DNA of 32,588 nucleotides from the NCBI GenBank assembly GCA_021108255.1, contig JAIORG010000053.1, positions 1-32,588 on the forward strand, read 5' to 3'. This DNA comes from Anaerolineales bacterium. GTDB taxonomy: Bacteria > Chloroflexota > Anaerolineae > Anaerolineales > UBA11858. Made by a program: the position numbers and the translations under genes. Below are positions 1 to 10,032 of the stretch, one piece after another; position 1 is the first letter of the stretch; every line of letters begins with the position of its first letter. The notes beneath the pieces were generated by a model, which made no database searches, was not told where the DNA came from, and saw nothing but the letters and a program-made list of their open reading frames with translations.

Positions 1-567
1 GTAAGTCTCAATCAGCCGTTGAGAATCCTTGAGGATTTGTTTTTCATCTTCGACCACGCTGTCAGGAGGAAGACCGCCTTTACTCTCACCAAGGCTCATC
101 GATCCCCGGGAAGCATGCAATCGCAAACCTACTTCCAGGGCAGCTTCGATTTCATCATCCAGCCGGGAACCATTTGGAAACAGATAAAGATGGTCTGAAG
201 CGGTTGTGCATCCAGAGAGTGCTAATTCTGCCAGGGCAGTTTTAGTCGAAATCCGGATATCTTCCGGTTTCATCCTGGCCCAGATCGGGTAAAGGGTTTT
301 TAGCCAGTGAAATAAATTAGCATCCTGCGCTTCCGGAACCACGCGGGTTAATGTCTGATAAAAATGATGATGAGTATTTACCAACCCGGGCAGCACAATA
401 TGCCCTGATAAATCCAAAACCTGGTCTGCCTCAATTGGCAGCTGGTCTGATCCTCCGACTTGCTCGATAAAGCCGTTTTTAATAAAAAGACCACCATCCT
501 TTATTTCACGGCGGTGGTCATCCATCGTAACAACTATTTGAGCATTTTTAATAAGGAGCGTTGCCAT
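1..567 (-). CDS. 8-oxoguanine deaminase-like amidohydrolase (N-terminal part, cut by window edge)
   Basis: The frame is open from an ATG at 567 to base 1, so only the first 189 residues are present. The protein begins MATLLIKNAQIVVTMDD, typical of the amidohydrolase composite domain. It has the metal-binding HxH within the segment LPGLVNTHHHF (about residues 59-69), then ASDHLYLFPNG and the stretch RGSMSLGESKGGLPPDS. The last stretch is, to my knowledge, a hallmark of the 8-oxoguanine deaminase / hydroxyatrazine ethylaminohydrolase branch of the cytosine-deaminase-like amidohydrolases. The likely role is hydrolytic deamination of an oxidised purine (8-oxoguanine to urate) in the cytoplasm. 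The later metal and catalytic residues lie outside the window, so substrate is inferred from the N-terminal half only. An AGGA precedes the start at a usable distance, and a strong promoter with two operator-like palindromes lies just upstream. Confidence 0.85.
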   Translation of the reverse strand, partial: MATLLIKNAQIVVTMDDHRREIKDGGLFIKNGFIEQVGGSDQLPIEADQVLDLSGHIVLPGLVNTHHHFYQTLTRVVPEAQDANLFHWLKTLYPIWARMKPEDIRISTKTALAELALSGCTTASDHLYLFPNGSRLDDEIEAALEVGLRLHASRGSMSLGESKGGLPPDSVVEDEKQILKDSQRLIETY

Positions 568-588
568 AGGAAATTCCTGATTTTGAAC

Positions 589-599
589 TTGTCTGACAA
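589..599. promoter_or_regulatory. operator-like palindrome 2 (over the predicted start site)
   Basis: This is an identical second copy of TTGTCTGACAA, centred 45 bp from the first copy. It covers the predicted transcription start. Bound repressor here would block promoter escape, and paired sites at this spacing could allow looping or cooperative binding. Confidence 0.6.
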
Positions 600-604
600 T
601 ATTA

Positions 605-633
605 AGTTTAACAAATATTCCCTCTCTTGTCAA
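605..633 (-). promoter_or_regulatory. sigma70-like promoter of the deaminase gene
   Basis: On the minus strand a perfect -35 TTGACA (628-633) is followed after exactly 17 bases by TAAACT (605-610), four of six matches to the -10 consensus. Transcription would start near 598, about 30 bases before the ATG at 567. Palindromes on both sides of the promoter suggest that it is regulated. Confidence 0.75.
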
Positions 634-644
634 TTGTCTGACAA
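634..644. promoter_or_regulatory. operator-like palindrome 1 (upstream of -35)
   Basis: TTGTCTGACAA is a perfect palindrome around one central base (TTGTC-N-GACAA). It abuts the -35 box of the deaminase promoter directly. The form resembles the TnGTnnnACnA sites bound by FadR-type GntR-family regulators. The regulator itself is not in the window. Confidence 0.6.
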
Positions 645-758
645 GTGCCAGGGCAAGAATATGATTTTAATCATGTGGTATCGGGAAAATAGTTATTCTG
701 TTCCACCAAACTGCATTTCAAACGATTAATTACTGGTATTCCCCCTCGCGTTTAGTGA

Positions 759-1874
759 TTAGAACAAAAAGTTAAACAAGTTCTTTGCCAAAATCGGGTT
801 CAACAGGGAAAAGACAGCCAAACTCAAGATCAGGATAAAACTGAGCAAGGCAATTAATGATAGGCATCCTCCCCGATCAATTCTTTTCCGGGGCATTTCC
901 GGTTTTTTCTTTTTTGCTGGAGATTCAGCTTTCTTCTTACCATTCTTTTTGGCGATTTCTTTGGTAATCACACCAGGCGAAGATAACTTATCCTTTCGCT
1001 TTTTACTTGATTTTTTTGTTTGTGTTGGACCGACCTGGTCAAGGTTAAAATTTACATTGAATCTGCCGCTTTGCGCTTTCAGCAGCTCATTTTTAAATTC
1101 TGCAGCCAGCTGGAATCTGTCATTAGGATGAACCTGGAGTGCTTTTTCCACTGCTTCTGCAACTCGTTTAGAAACTTTTGGATTTCTTTCCCGAACAGGT
1201 GTCAATTCTATCTGGTCCATGGTTTGGGCCAAACTGTCCTCTGGAGTTAACCCGGTTAAAGCAGTATATAATGTGGCACCCAGAGAATAGATGTCTGTCC
1301 GGGCATCTGTCCGGGCTGCGCCATACTGTTCCGGAGGAGAAAAACCCATGGTCATCGCCCGGGCACCAGTAGTGGTCGTTAGATCCCCATGCATGAGTTT
1401 TGCCAGACCAAAATCTACCAGGTAAATCTCTCCCCCCGGTGTGATTCTAACATTGGCTGGCTTGATATCCCGATGAAGGACTGCCGGATCCCGGGAATGC
1501 ATATACGCCAGCGCATCACAAATTGATGCCCCAATGAATACCACTTCTTCCTCTTCAAAGGGACCCTGATGCTCCAGCTTCTCCTGGAGGTCTTCTCCCT
1601 CAATGTAATCCATGATCAGGTACTGACCCTGGTCTTCAAGACTGAAGTGATCTGAAACGCGAGGCATATTCGGATGCCGGAGACTGGCAAGGATGGTCGC
1701 TTCCCGGCGAAATTGCCTGGCATAATCTTCTATAGTAAACAGGTTCTCCTTTACAGCAACTTCGACCCCCAGGTTTTCATCCACTGCGCGGAAGATAGAA
1801 CCCATTCCACCGTGGCCTAATACCTCGATGATTCGGTATCTGTCAAGAAGGAGCTCACCTTGTTTAAGTGTCAT
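759..1874 (-). CDS. Membrane-anchored Ser/Thr protein kinase
   Basis: A Hanks-type (PknB-like) kinase of 371 aa. The catalytic domain covers about residues 12-265. It has glycine loop GHGGMG (20-25), VAVKE with lysine 42, the canonical catalytic loop HRDIKPAN (134-141), DFG (154-156) and SPPEQ (179-183). A strongly basic, lysine-rich linker (about 287-331) follows, then one hydrophobic segment (about 337-360), so the kinase domain should face the cytoplasm with the extreme C-terminus outside. All core catalytic residues are present, so it is probably active. It starts 20 bases after gyrB and is likely the last gene of a membrane-protein/gyrB/kinase operon. Substrates are unknown. Confidence 0.9.
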   Translation of the reverse strand: MTLKQGELLLDRYRIIEVLGHGGMGSIFRAVDENLGVEVAVKENLFTIEDYARQFRREATILASLRHPNMPRVSDHFSLEDQGQYLIMDYIEGEDLQEKLEHQGPFEEEEVVFIGASICDALAYMHSRDPAVLHRDIKPANVRITPGGEIYLVDFGLAKLMHGDLTTTTGARAMTMGFSPPEQYGAARTDARTDIYSLGATLYTALTGLTPEDSLAQTMDQIELTPVRERNPKVSKRVAEAVEKALQVHPNDRFQLAAEFKNELLKAQSGRFNVNFNLDQVGPTQTKKSSKKRKDKLSSPGVITKEIAKKNGKKKAESPAKKKKPEMPRKRIDRGGCLSLIALLSFILILSLAVFSLLNPILAKNLFNFLF

Positions 1875-1894
1875 TAAGATTTAACTACCGGACC

Positions 1895-3838
<1,944 letters not shown>

Positions 3839-3870
3839 TTACGCAAAACCGCATCATACTATGATTTGGA

Positions 3871-4890
3871 TTATTTCTCTATCGTCGGGCGTTCTTCCTC
3901 GATCGTCTGGGGTCTACCTACCAACTGAAATTCTTCAAACCAGCGAATCATATCCTGGTAGTAAACAAAACTCGCTGCCAACATACCGGTTGTCACAAAA
4001 GCATGACCTATTATACTGATCATCATTAACCAGGAATTTTCCGGTGGAACTTGCCAAACAATATTCAACCCCTGGTTAACCAATATTGCCAGCATGATAA
4101 ACAAACCGGTTTTAAAGAAAGTCATATTAGTCAACCGGATACTTTGCAGCATGGACTTCCAGGCTTTTTGACCCTGGGAAAATACCCCGTGAGGTGAGAA
4201 AAACAATGGAAATATCAGCCAGAAAGAGACAATTCCAAAAAGAATGATCACAAGCTGCCCCAGAGAGACACTAAAAAATGTAATACCTGTAGCTACACAG
4301 CTTCCCAATCCAAGAATTCCCAAGAACAGGATAGACCATATCAAGCTCAACAGAAATGATTGAATACTAAACCGGGGCCACTCACGCAGAATCGTTAGCC
4401 ATTTCACTTCATCAAAAAGAGCTGCCTGCCTTACACTGGAAAAATACAAACTACCCAAAGCTAACCCTGCCAAAAACAGCACGAGACTGATGGTTACCGC
4501 AATGCTCAGCTGTGATATATCCCAGAATATTGGATTACCAAGAGGGTTTTCGACCGGTAATATTGAAGTAAACAAACTGAATATACCTACTGGAAAAGAT
4601 CTGAGAGCAATAAACAGGTTGATCCGTTCAGCGGCGATCATCCATATTTCCTGACCAACTTCTATCCTCTCCCCAAAATCGGGTGAGAGAAGTGCTGACA
4701 TTTCATTCATTTCCGCAATTACCCCCTCAATTAGTGCTGTTATTCGGAGGTGCGGCGCGAACCATAAAACCAGATCAAACCCAATCGGAAACAGCAGCAA
4801 AATCAAATGATTGGTGACGGCATCAAACCCATTTCGGACGGATTTAAGAACATTTGGGTATTCTGGCAAGGCTATTTTATTTATCTTCAT
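3871..4890 (-). CDS. Uncharacterised polytopic membrane protein
   Basis: 339 aa and not recognised as a named family. Six hydrophobic segments are visible at about residues 27-46, 128-150, 178-205, 208-232, 258-277 and 290-310. A mixed-polarity stretch (about 47-125) between the first and second may be extracytoplasmic or amphipathic. The C-terminus (about 320-339) is charged and Glu-rich. No catalytic motif, signal-peptide cleavage site or transporter signature is seen. It ends 50 bases before gyrB on the same strand and may be cotranscribed with gyrB and the downstream kinase, though there is no evident functional link. It could be a general integral membrane protein of the lineage. Confidence 0.75.
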   Translation of the reverse strand: MKINKIALPEYPNVLKSVRNGFDAVTNHLILLLFPIGFDLVLWFAPHLRITALIEGVIAEMNEMSALLSPDFGERIEVGQEIWMIAAERINLFIALRSFPVGIFSLFTSILPVENPLGNPIFWDISQLSIAVTISLVLFLAGLALGSLYFSSVRQAALFDEVKWLTILREWPRFSIQSFLLSLIWSILFLGILGLGSCVATGITFFSVSLGQLVIILFGIVSFWLIFPLFFSPHGVFSQGQKAWKSMLQSIRLTNMTFFKTGLFIMLAILVNQGLNIVWQVPPENSWLMMISIIGHAFVTTGMLAASFVYYQDMIRWFEEFQLVGRPQTIEEERPTIEK

Positions 4891-5272
4891 CGATGTTCTA
4901 TTTTACCATACAACATGCTCTCAAATTCCTTTGAAAGCCCTGCTGAGAAGCGCTCAAATCCCTTGGAAAAACCCCTGGCAGAGACCATAATGGGTTATTG
5001 TTTTTGGAATGAAATTTCCTTTTTAGAGTTGTTCTGAAGTGATACAATCTCTACTACTAATTCACAGCTGCTAAAGGCGGTTATCAAAAAATAATAAGTA
5101 TCGCGCGTATTGAAAAGAATGGGCTAAGTGGGTTGTCCAGAGATATGCTTGAGGTTGAAGGATATAGTGTATTCATCAGGCAAAAGTTTTGGACCTGATC
5201 CCAATTATCCTAAACTCTCGCTGGACAAGAAATAGCTAGTAATAGCAAGCCGGTTTATAAAAAGAGGTAAAA
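4891..5272. other. Intergenic spacer between divergent genes
   Basis: 382 bases separate the minus-strand membrane protein from the plus-strand deaminase fusion. No convincing coding frame, RNA gene, riboswitch or long hairpin was seen. A possible -10 (TACAAT, 5043-5048) lacks a good -35. An AGAGGT ribosome-binding site stands just before the ATG at 5273. Confidence 0.5.
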
Positions 5273-7255
5273 ATGACCAAGAAAATTGATACTTTATTCA
5301 TTAATGCCCACGTTCTCTGTATGGATGAAACGTTTGCCTGTTATGAAAATGGAGCCGTTGCTGTTCTGGATGATCATATCCATGCCGTCGGATCCACAGA
5401 TGCGCTCAAAAACACATTCACCGCCGGGGAAGTGATCGACTGTGAAGGCAAGGTCCTCATGCCCGGGCTGGTAAATGCCCACACACATGTCCCAATGAAT
5501 TTGCTACGCGGACTGGCTGATGATCTCCGGCTAGACGTATGGCTTCTTGGTTACATCATGCCAGTTGAGCGGGAATACGTGAATCCAGAATTTGTCCGAC
5601 TGGGCACTTCTCTTGCTTGCGCCGAATTGATCAAATCCGGTGTTACCACTTTCGCAGATATGTATTTTTTTGAAGACCAGGTGGCGGAAGGGGCTGCTGA
5701 AGCAGGGCTGCGGGCTGTTTGCTGTCAAACAATTCTGAAATTCCCATCACCAGATGCGGCTTCCTATGAAGAAGCCCTGGCGGCTTCCGAAAGAATGATC
5801 AAAAAATGGAAAGATCATCCCCTGATCACTCCAGCGGTAGCTCCCCACGCGGCTTATACATCCACAGTTGATATCCTGAATTCAGCAACCGCTTTGGCCC
5901 AGAAATACGATGTGCCACTACATATCCACGTATCTGAAACAGCCCAGGAAGTTGAAGACAGCTTAAAAGATCTGGACATGCCTGTTGTTCCCTACATTGA
6001 ACAGCAGAACGTGTTGAAATCCAAGGTTATCGCTGCTCATTGCGTACATATCGATGAACGGGAAATGCATACTCTGCAAAAACATGGAGCCGGAGTTGCT
6101 CACAATCCCACCTCAAATTTAAAATTGTCATCAGGTATCGCACCAATCAGCCGCATGCTGGAACTTGGTCTCAATGTTGGTATTGGCACAGATGGAGCGT
6201 CGTCCAATAATGACCTCGACATGTTTGAAGAAATGCGTCTGACAGCTCTACTCGCTAAAGGAAGCAGCGGAGATCCAACTGTTGTCCCGGCCAGAACAGC
6301 TGTCGCTATGGCAACCAGCATGGGTGCAAAATCAATCCATCTTGGAGATCAGACAGGTTCTATTGTTGAAGGGAAAAAAGCGGACCTGATCCTGGTAAAC
6401 CTTCAAACCCTGCATAACACTCCCCAGTTTAAAAATGATCCGGATGGTGTATATGCACAGCTTGTTTATTCCGCAAAATCCACGGATGTCACTGATGTGA
6501 TGGTGAATGGAAAATGGCTCATGCGGTCCCGGGAATTATTAACTGTGGATGTGAGCCAACTGCAGCCAAAAGCCCAAGCTCTCGCAGAGGAAATTGACCA
6601 ATTCCTGATCACGCGCTTCCAATCAGTTTACTCCAAATTAATTGCGGTCGGCGGTGCGGAAGAACAGGAAAGTTATGAGGTCCAGATCAAAGTTAAAGTA
6701 GATGATCCGCAAGCTGTCATTGATAAACTACTCCAATCTGAACTCGAAATTCACTATTACCGTCACTATCATGAATTTGACACTTATTTCGAATTTGAAG
6801 ATCCTGAAGAAGGTTGGCTCCGTTACCGCGAAGATGAGTTTATTGATAAAGACGGCAAGGTGGAGAACATCCGCTACAGACTTACCTTAATTGGACCAAA
6901 ACGCGAACGTCACCTTCCCCAGGACGTTTTATTATCACGGAGCAGGTTCATTGCCCCTGCCCCTCACAGCCTCCGGTTTTATCGGGAATACTTCAATCCC
7001 TCGAATGAAACCTTCGTAGAAAAAGACCGGCGGCGGTGGAAAGTCTGTTTTCGTGATATTGAATTCTATATCAATGTAGACCGTCTGGATGACCCCGCCC
7101 TGGGGACCTTCCTTGAGGTTAAGAGCCGCACCTGGAGCCTCGAGGATGCGGAAGAAAAAGCTCAAGCTGCCGAAGATTTACTTAACTTACTGGGTACTTT
7201 TCCCCAGGAGAATGAAACTCTGGATTACATACAGATTGTCGGGTCAAAATCCTGA
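5273..7255 (+). CDS. MTA/SAH-type deaminase fused to a C-terminal CYTH domain
   Basis: 660 aa with two domains. Residues 1-455 form a metal-dependent amidohydrolase of the 5-methylthioadenosine/S-adenosylhomocysteine/adenosine deaminase branch. Its ligands are visible: HTH (70-72), H219 with the VSE motif, H256 in AAHCVH, and D307 in GIGTDGASSNN. MRLTALLAK and GDPTVVPA are typical of MtaD-like proteins. Residues about 467-655 form a CYTH-like (triphosphate tunnel) domain: EVQIK (469-473, where the family usually has ExExK), LRYRE (516-520), RYRLTL (534-539), RRRWK (586-590) and LGTFLEVK (610-617), which matches the acidic late strand of the family. Ordinary deaminases of this family stop near 430-450 residues, so the extra 200 residues are real and in frame. 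The first half should deaminate an adenosine-like compound; the second may bind or cleave a polyphosphate or nucleotide. The metallophosphoesterase follows 3 bases later. Confidence 0.88.
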   Translation: MTKKIDTLFINAHVLCMDETFACYENGAVAVLDDHIHAVGSTDALKNTFTAGEVIDCEGKVLMPGLVNAHTHVPMNLLRGLADDLRLDVWLLGYIMPVEREYVNPEFVRLGTSLACAELIKSGVTTFADMYFFEDQVAEGAAEAGLRAVCCQTILKFPSPDAASYEEALAASERMIKKWKDHPLITPAVAPHAAYTSTVDILNSATALAQKYDVPLHIHVSETAQEVEDSLKDLDMPVVPYIEQQNVLKSKVIAAHCVHIDEREMHTLQKHGAGVAHNPTSNLKLSSGIAPISRMLELGLNVGIGTDGASSNNDLDMFEEMRLTALLAKGSSGDPTVVPARTAVAMATSMGAKSIHLGDQTGSIVEGKKADLILVNLQTLHNTPQFKNDPDGVYAQLVYSAKSTDVTDVMVNGKWLMRSRELLTVDVSQLQPKAQALAEEIDQFLITRFQSVYSKLIAVGGAEEQESYEVQIKVKVDDPQAVIDKLLQSELEIHYYRHYHEFDTYFEFEDPEEGWLRYREDEFIDKDGKVENIRYRLTLIGPKRERHLPQDVLLSRSRFIAPAPHSLRFYREYFNPSNETFVEKDRRRWKVCFRDIEFYINVDRLDDPALGTFLEVKSRTWSLEDAEEKAQAAEDLLNLLGTFPQENETLDYIQIVGSKS

Positions 7256-7258
7256 ATT

Positions 7259-8104
7259 ATGAAAATTGCTGCCCTGGCAGATATTCACGGTAATTATCAA
7301 GCCCTGATTACTGTTATCGATCATGTTGAACGCTGGAAACCCGACCTGGTTTTTGTCTTGGGAGATATTATCAACCGTGGACCGTGTTCCAGAGAGTGTC
7401 TGCATTTGATCCAACAAAAAATCGAATCTGATTCCTGGCAAACTATCACCGGGAATCATGAACAATATGTACTCAGATTTGACGGTCCGGATGCTCCCAG
7501 GGATGGGAATAAATTTGAACTGTCAAAAATAATCCATTGGACTTATCAATCTCTTTCTCCCGGGGATATTCAATCGGTCAAAGAGTTGCCGCTTGAGATC
7601 GAAACCCAGTTACCAGGAAACCAAATTGTGAAAGCTGTCCATGCATCTATGGGCGGAATAAGGATTGGCATCTACCCGGATTCCAGCCAAAAGGAAATCC
7701 TCGACATTATTCAACCTGATGTGGACTTATTTCTGGTTGGCCACACCCATCAACCGCTGATAAGGACAATCGGAAAAACAACTGTCATAAATGCTGGGTC
7801 CATCGGCCTTCCATTTGACGGTGATACCCGGGCCGGATATGCCCAGATCACACGAGAGAGTAACCAGTGGACAGGGAAAATCATTCGCCTGGAATATGAC
7901 CAGGAAGCTGCACGCCAGGACTTTTACAGCACACATTTTATTCCCCAAGGTGGTCCATTAGCTGAACTTGTCCTCACAGAAATGAAACTTGGCTGGCCTC
8001 AATTATCACACTGGTTTTCCCGTTATGAACAAGCCGTTTTAGACCACAAAATCAGCATAGAAGATGCAGTAAGACAATATCAGAAAAATCCTAATCTGAA
8101 ATAA
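7259..8104 (+). CDS. Calcineurin-like metallophosphoesterase
   Basis: 281 aa. All metal-binding blocks of the family are present: D8xH10 at the start (MKIAALADIHGN), GD (35-36), GNHE (65-68), H128 in VHAS and GHTHQP (161-166). It therefore should be a two-metal phosphohydrolase in the cytoplasm. The arrangement is that of bacterial YfcE/diadenosine-tetraphosphatase-like proteins; the substrate cannot be told from sequence. A C-terminal tail (about 225-281) after the core is helical and without known motif. It starts 3 bases after the deaminase/CYTH fusion, so the two are almost certainly translated from one message, which suggests linked substrates, perhaps nucleotides. Confidence 0.85.
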   Translation: MKIAALADIHGNYQALITVIDHVERWKPDLVFVLGDIINRGPCSRECLHLIQQKIESDSWQTITGNHEQYVLRFDGPDAPRDGNKFELSKIIHWTYQSLSPGDIQSVKELPLEIETQLPGNQIVKAVHASMGGIRIGIYPDSSQKEILDIIQPDVDLFLVGHTHQPLIRTIGKTTVINAGSIGLPFDGDTRAGYAQITRESNQWTGKIIRLEYDQEAARQDFYSTHFIPQGGPLAELVLTEMKLGWPQLSHWFSRYEQAVLDHKISIEDAVRQYQKNPNLK

Positions 8105-8145
8105 AACAATAAGAACGAATAAACAGCTCTAACAACAGGAAAAAC

Positions 8146-8925
8146 ATGACTAATCAGAGATTGGCGTTCGCAAAATCCGCGGCAGTAGAAACTGGAAAAT
8201 TATTGCAGGACCGTTTCTACAACGGGAGTCGCCAGGGGGAATTAAAGGCAGATCAAACCCTGGTTACAAAAGCTGACCGGGATGCTGATCGCTTATTGCA
8301 AGACCTGATCGGGAAAAAATTTCCGGGTGATGGAATCCTCAGCGAGGAAGGCAGTACCGTTCTTCCCCAGAATGAACATGTCTGGGTTCTGGATCCGCTC
8401 GATGGCACGGTCAATTTCAGCCTGGGGCTGCATTACTGGGGTGTTTCTATCGCTCATCTGGAACATGGAGTTCCGCAAACTGCTGCAGTATATTTTCCTC
8501 TTATTGATGAACTGTATACAGCATCCATTGGCGAAGGGGCAGAATTAAATGGAACGCAAATCCTGGTATCAGTTCCTCAAGTTGATTCTCCCTACTCTGT
8601 GTTTGTTCATTGTTCTAGAATGCACGACCTCTATCAAGTGACCCTTCCTTACAAAACTCGCTCATTGGGCGCGGCAGCGTATCATTTATGCCTGGTTACA
8701 AAAGGAACTGCCCTGCTGGCTTTTGAAAGCACACCAAAATTATGGGATTTTGCAGCCAGTTGGCTGATAATTAAAGAAGCTGGAGGAGAGATTCGGGCAA
8801 ATGGAGATCTACAGCCCTTTCCAGCCCAGCGTGATATTAATTATAATAGCCAGGCCTATCCAATTCTCGCTGCCGCCTCCAAAACGGTGATGGATAAAGC
8901 GGCAGTCAGGATTATTACTAAATAA
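8146..8925 (+). CDS. Inositol monophosphatase family protein
   Basis: 259 aa, close to the usual length of the SuhB/IMPase family. It has the two Mg-binding motifs, SEEG (66-69) and DPLDGTVNF (83-91), and the later [15 protein letters not shown] block, which contributes the third metal-site aspartate. It should remove phosphate from a small sugar, inositol or nucleotide monophosphate (for example inositol-1-phosphate, histidinol phosphate or PAP). The best-fitting substrate cannot be chosen from sequence. It lies 41 bases after the metallophosphoesterase with an AGGA site before the ATG, so it likely belongs to the same transcript. Confidence 0.88.
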   Translation: MTNQRLAFAKSAAVETGKLLQDRFYNGSRQGELKADQTLVTKADRDADRLLQDLIGKKFPGDGILSEEGSTVLPQNEHVWVLDPLDGTVNFSLGLHYWGVSIAHLEHGVPQTAAVYFPLIDELYTASIGEGAELNGTQILVSVPQVDSPYSVFVHCSRMHDLYQVTLPYKTRSLGAAAYHLCLVTKGTALLAFESTPKLWDFAASWLIIKEAGGEIRANGDLQPFPAQRDINYNSQAYPILAAASKTVMDKAAVRIITK

Positions 8926-8948
8926 TTATCAGTAGAGGAGTAAAAGCT

Positions 8949-9941
8949 ATGAAATACAGATATTTGGGAAATTCAGGATTACAGGTGTCCGCATTATCCT
9001 TTGGATCCTGGGTAACATTTGGAAGCCAGGTAGATATAGATAAAGCTATTGAGCTAATGACGATTGCCTACGATGCCGGGGTGAATTTTTTTGACAATGC
9101 AGAAGTGTACAGCAATGGACTAGCGGAAACAATTATGGGAGAGGCATTAAAAAAGACTGGTTGGAAACAAAAGGACCTTGTGCTCTCAACCAAAATATTC
9201 TGGGGTGGAGAAGGTCTCAATGAAAGAGGACTGTCCAGAAAACACATCATTGAAGGGTTGGATGGATCTCTGGCACGGATGGGTGTCGAATATGTGGATT
9301 TGATATTCGCCCACAGGCCTGACATCCACACTCCCATTGAGGAAACTGTCCGGGCATTTAATCATGTCATCAATCAAGGCAAGGCTTTTTACTGGGGAAC
9401 CAGCGAGTGGTCTGCCCAGCAAATTATGCAAGCATACGCGATTGCCAGACAGGAACATCTTATTCCCCCCTTGATGGAACAGTCCCAATACAACATGTTT
9501 CACAGAGATCGCATTGAAATGGAATATCAGCGGCTTTACAGTGAAATCGGGCTAGGGACAACCATCTGGAGTCCGCTTGCCAGCGGATTATTAACCGGGA
9601 AATACAACCAGGGAATTCCAGAAGATTCAAGGGCAAACCTTGAAGGATATGAATGGCTGCTAAAACGTTTCACAGATGAAAAAGCGAAAGCTCAAATAGA
9701 GAAAGTGATCAAGCTGGCCAGTGTAGCAGAAATTATCGACTGCACCACGGCTCAGTTGGCTATTGCCTGGTGTTTGCTTAATCCGAATGTAAGCACGGTA
9801 ATCACAGGCGCATCAAAAGCCTCTCAAGTAAAAGACAATATGAAAGCAATCGATATCGTGGATAAACTAACCCCTGAAGTGGTAGAAACAATCGAAGAAA
9901 TCCTGGACAACAAACCTGAAATGCCGCCCGATCTCAGATAG
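8949..9941 (+). CDS. Aldo/keto reductase (Kv-beta-like)
   Basis: 330 aa NADPH-dependent oxidoreductase of the aldo/keto reductase superfamily. The catalytic tetrad can be placed at D49 (FFDNAEVY), Y54, K82 (STKIFW) and H122 (FAHRPD). The opening [14 protein letters not shown], the WGTSEW strand and the [12 protein letters not shown] block match the AKR6 group (voltage-gated potassium channel beta-subunit-like). A GAGGAG ribosome-binding site lies before the ATG, 23 bases after the IMPase-like gene, so it is the last gene of the run. It probably reduces a small carbonyl compound; the physiological substrate is unknown. A hairpin at 10000-10027 closes the operon. Confidence 0.9.
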   Translation: MKYRYLGNSGLQVSALSFGSWVTFGSQVDIDKAIELMTIAYDAGVNFFDNAEVYSNGLAETIMGEALKKTGWKQKDLVLSTKIFWGGEGLNERGLSRKHIIEGLDGSLARMGVEYVDLIFAHRPDIHTPIEETVRAFNHVINQGKAFYWGTSEWSAQQIMQAYAIARQEHLIPPLMEQSQYNMFHRDRIEMEYQRLYSEIGLGTTIWSPLASGLLTGKYNQGIPEDSRANLEGYEWLLKRFTDEKAKAQIEKVIKLASVAEIIDCTTAQLAIAWCLLNPNVSTVITGASKASQVKDNMKAIDIVDKLTPEVVETIEEILDNKPEMPPDLR

Positions 9942-9999
9942 AAAGAATTATTGATTTATTCTGTAGGTGGCAATGAAAACTGACTATATCCACACATTC

Positions 10000-10032
10000 A
10001 GCGGCTGAGTTTTGACAATCAGCCGCTTATTT
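10000..10032 (+). terminator. Terminator-like hairpin between convergent genes
   Basis: A perfect nine-base stem (AGCGGCTGA at 10000-10008, TCAGCCGCT at 10019-10027) with a ten-base loop is followed by TATTT on the plus strand. It overlaps the stop codon of the convergent lyase gene. It probably ends the aldo/keto reductase transcript. Confidence 0.6.

Noticed and set aside
460-729. Plus-strand 89-codon frame
   Set aside because: It overlaps the deaminase start and its promoter, has no ribosome site and an atypical composition.
4807-5037. Plus-strand 76-codon frame
   Set aside because: Overlaps the membrane protein gene antisense and lacks initiation signals.
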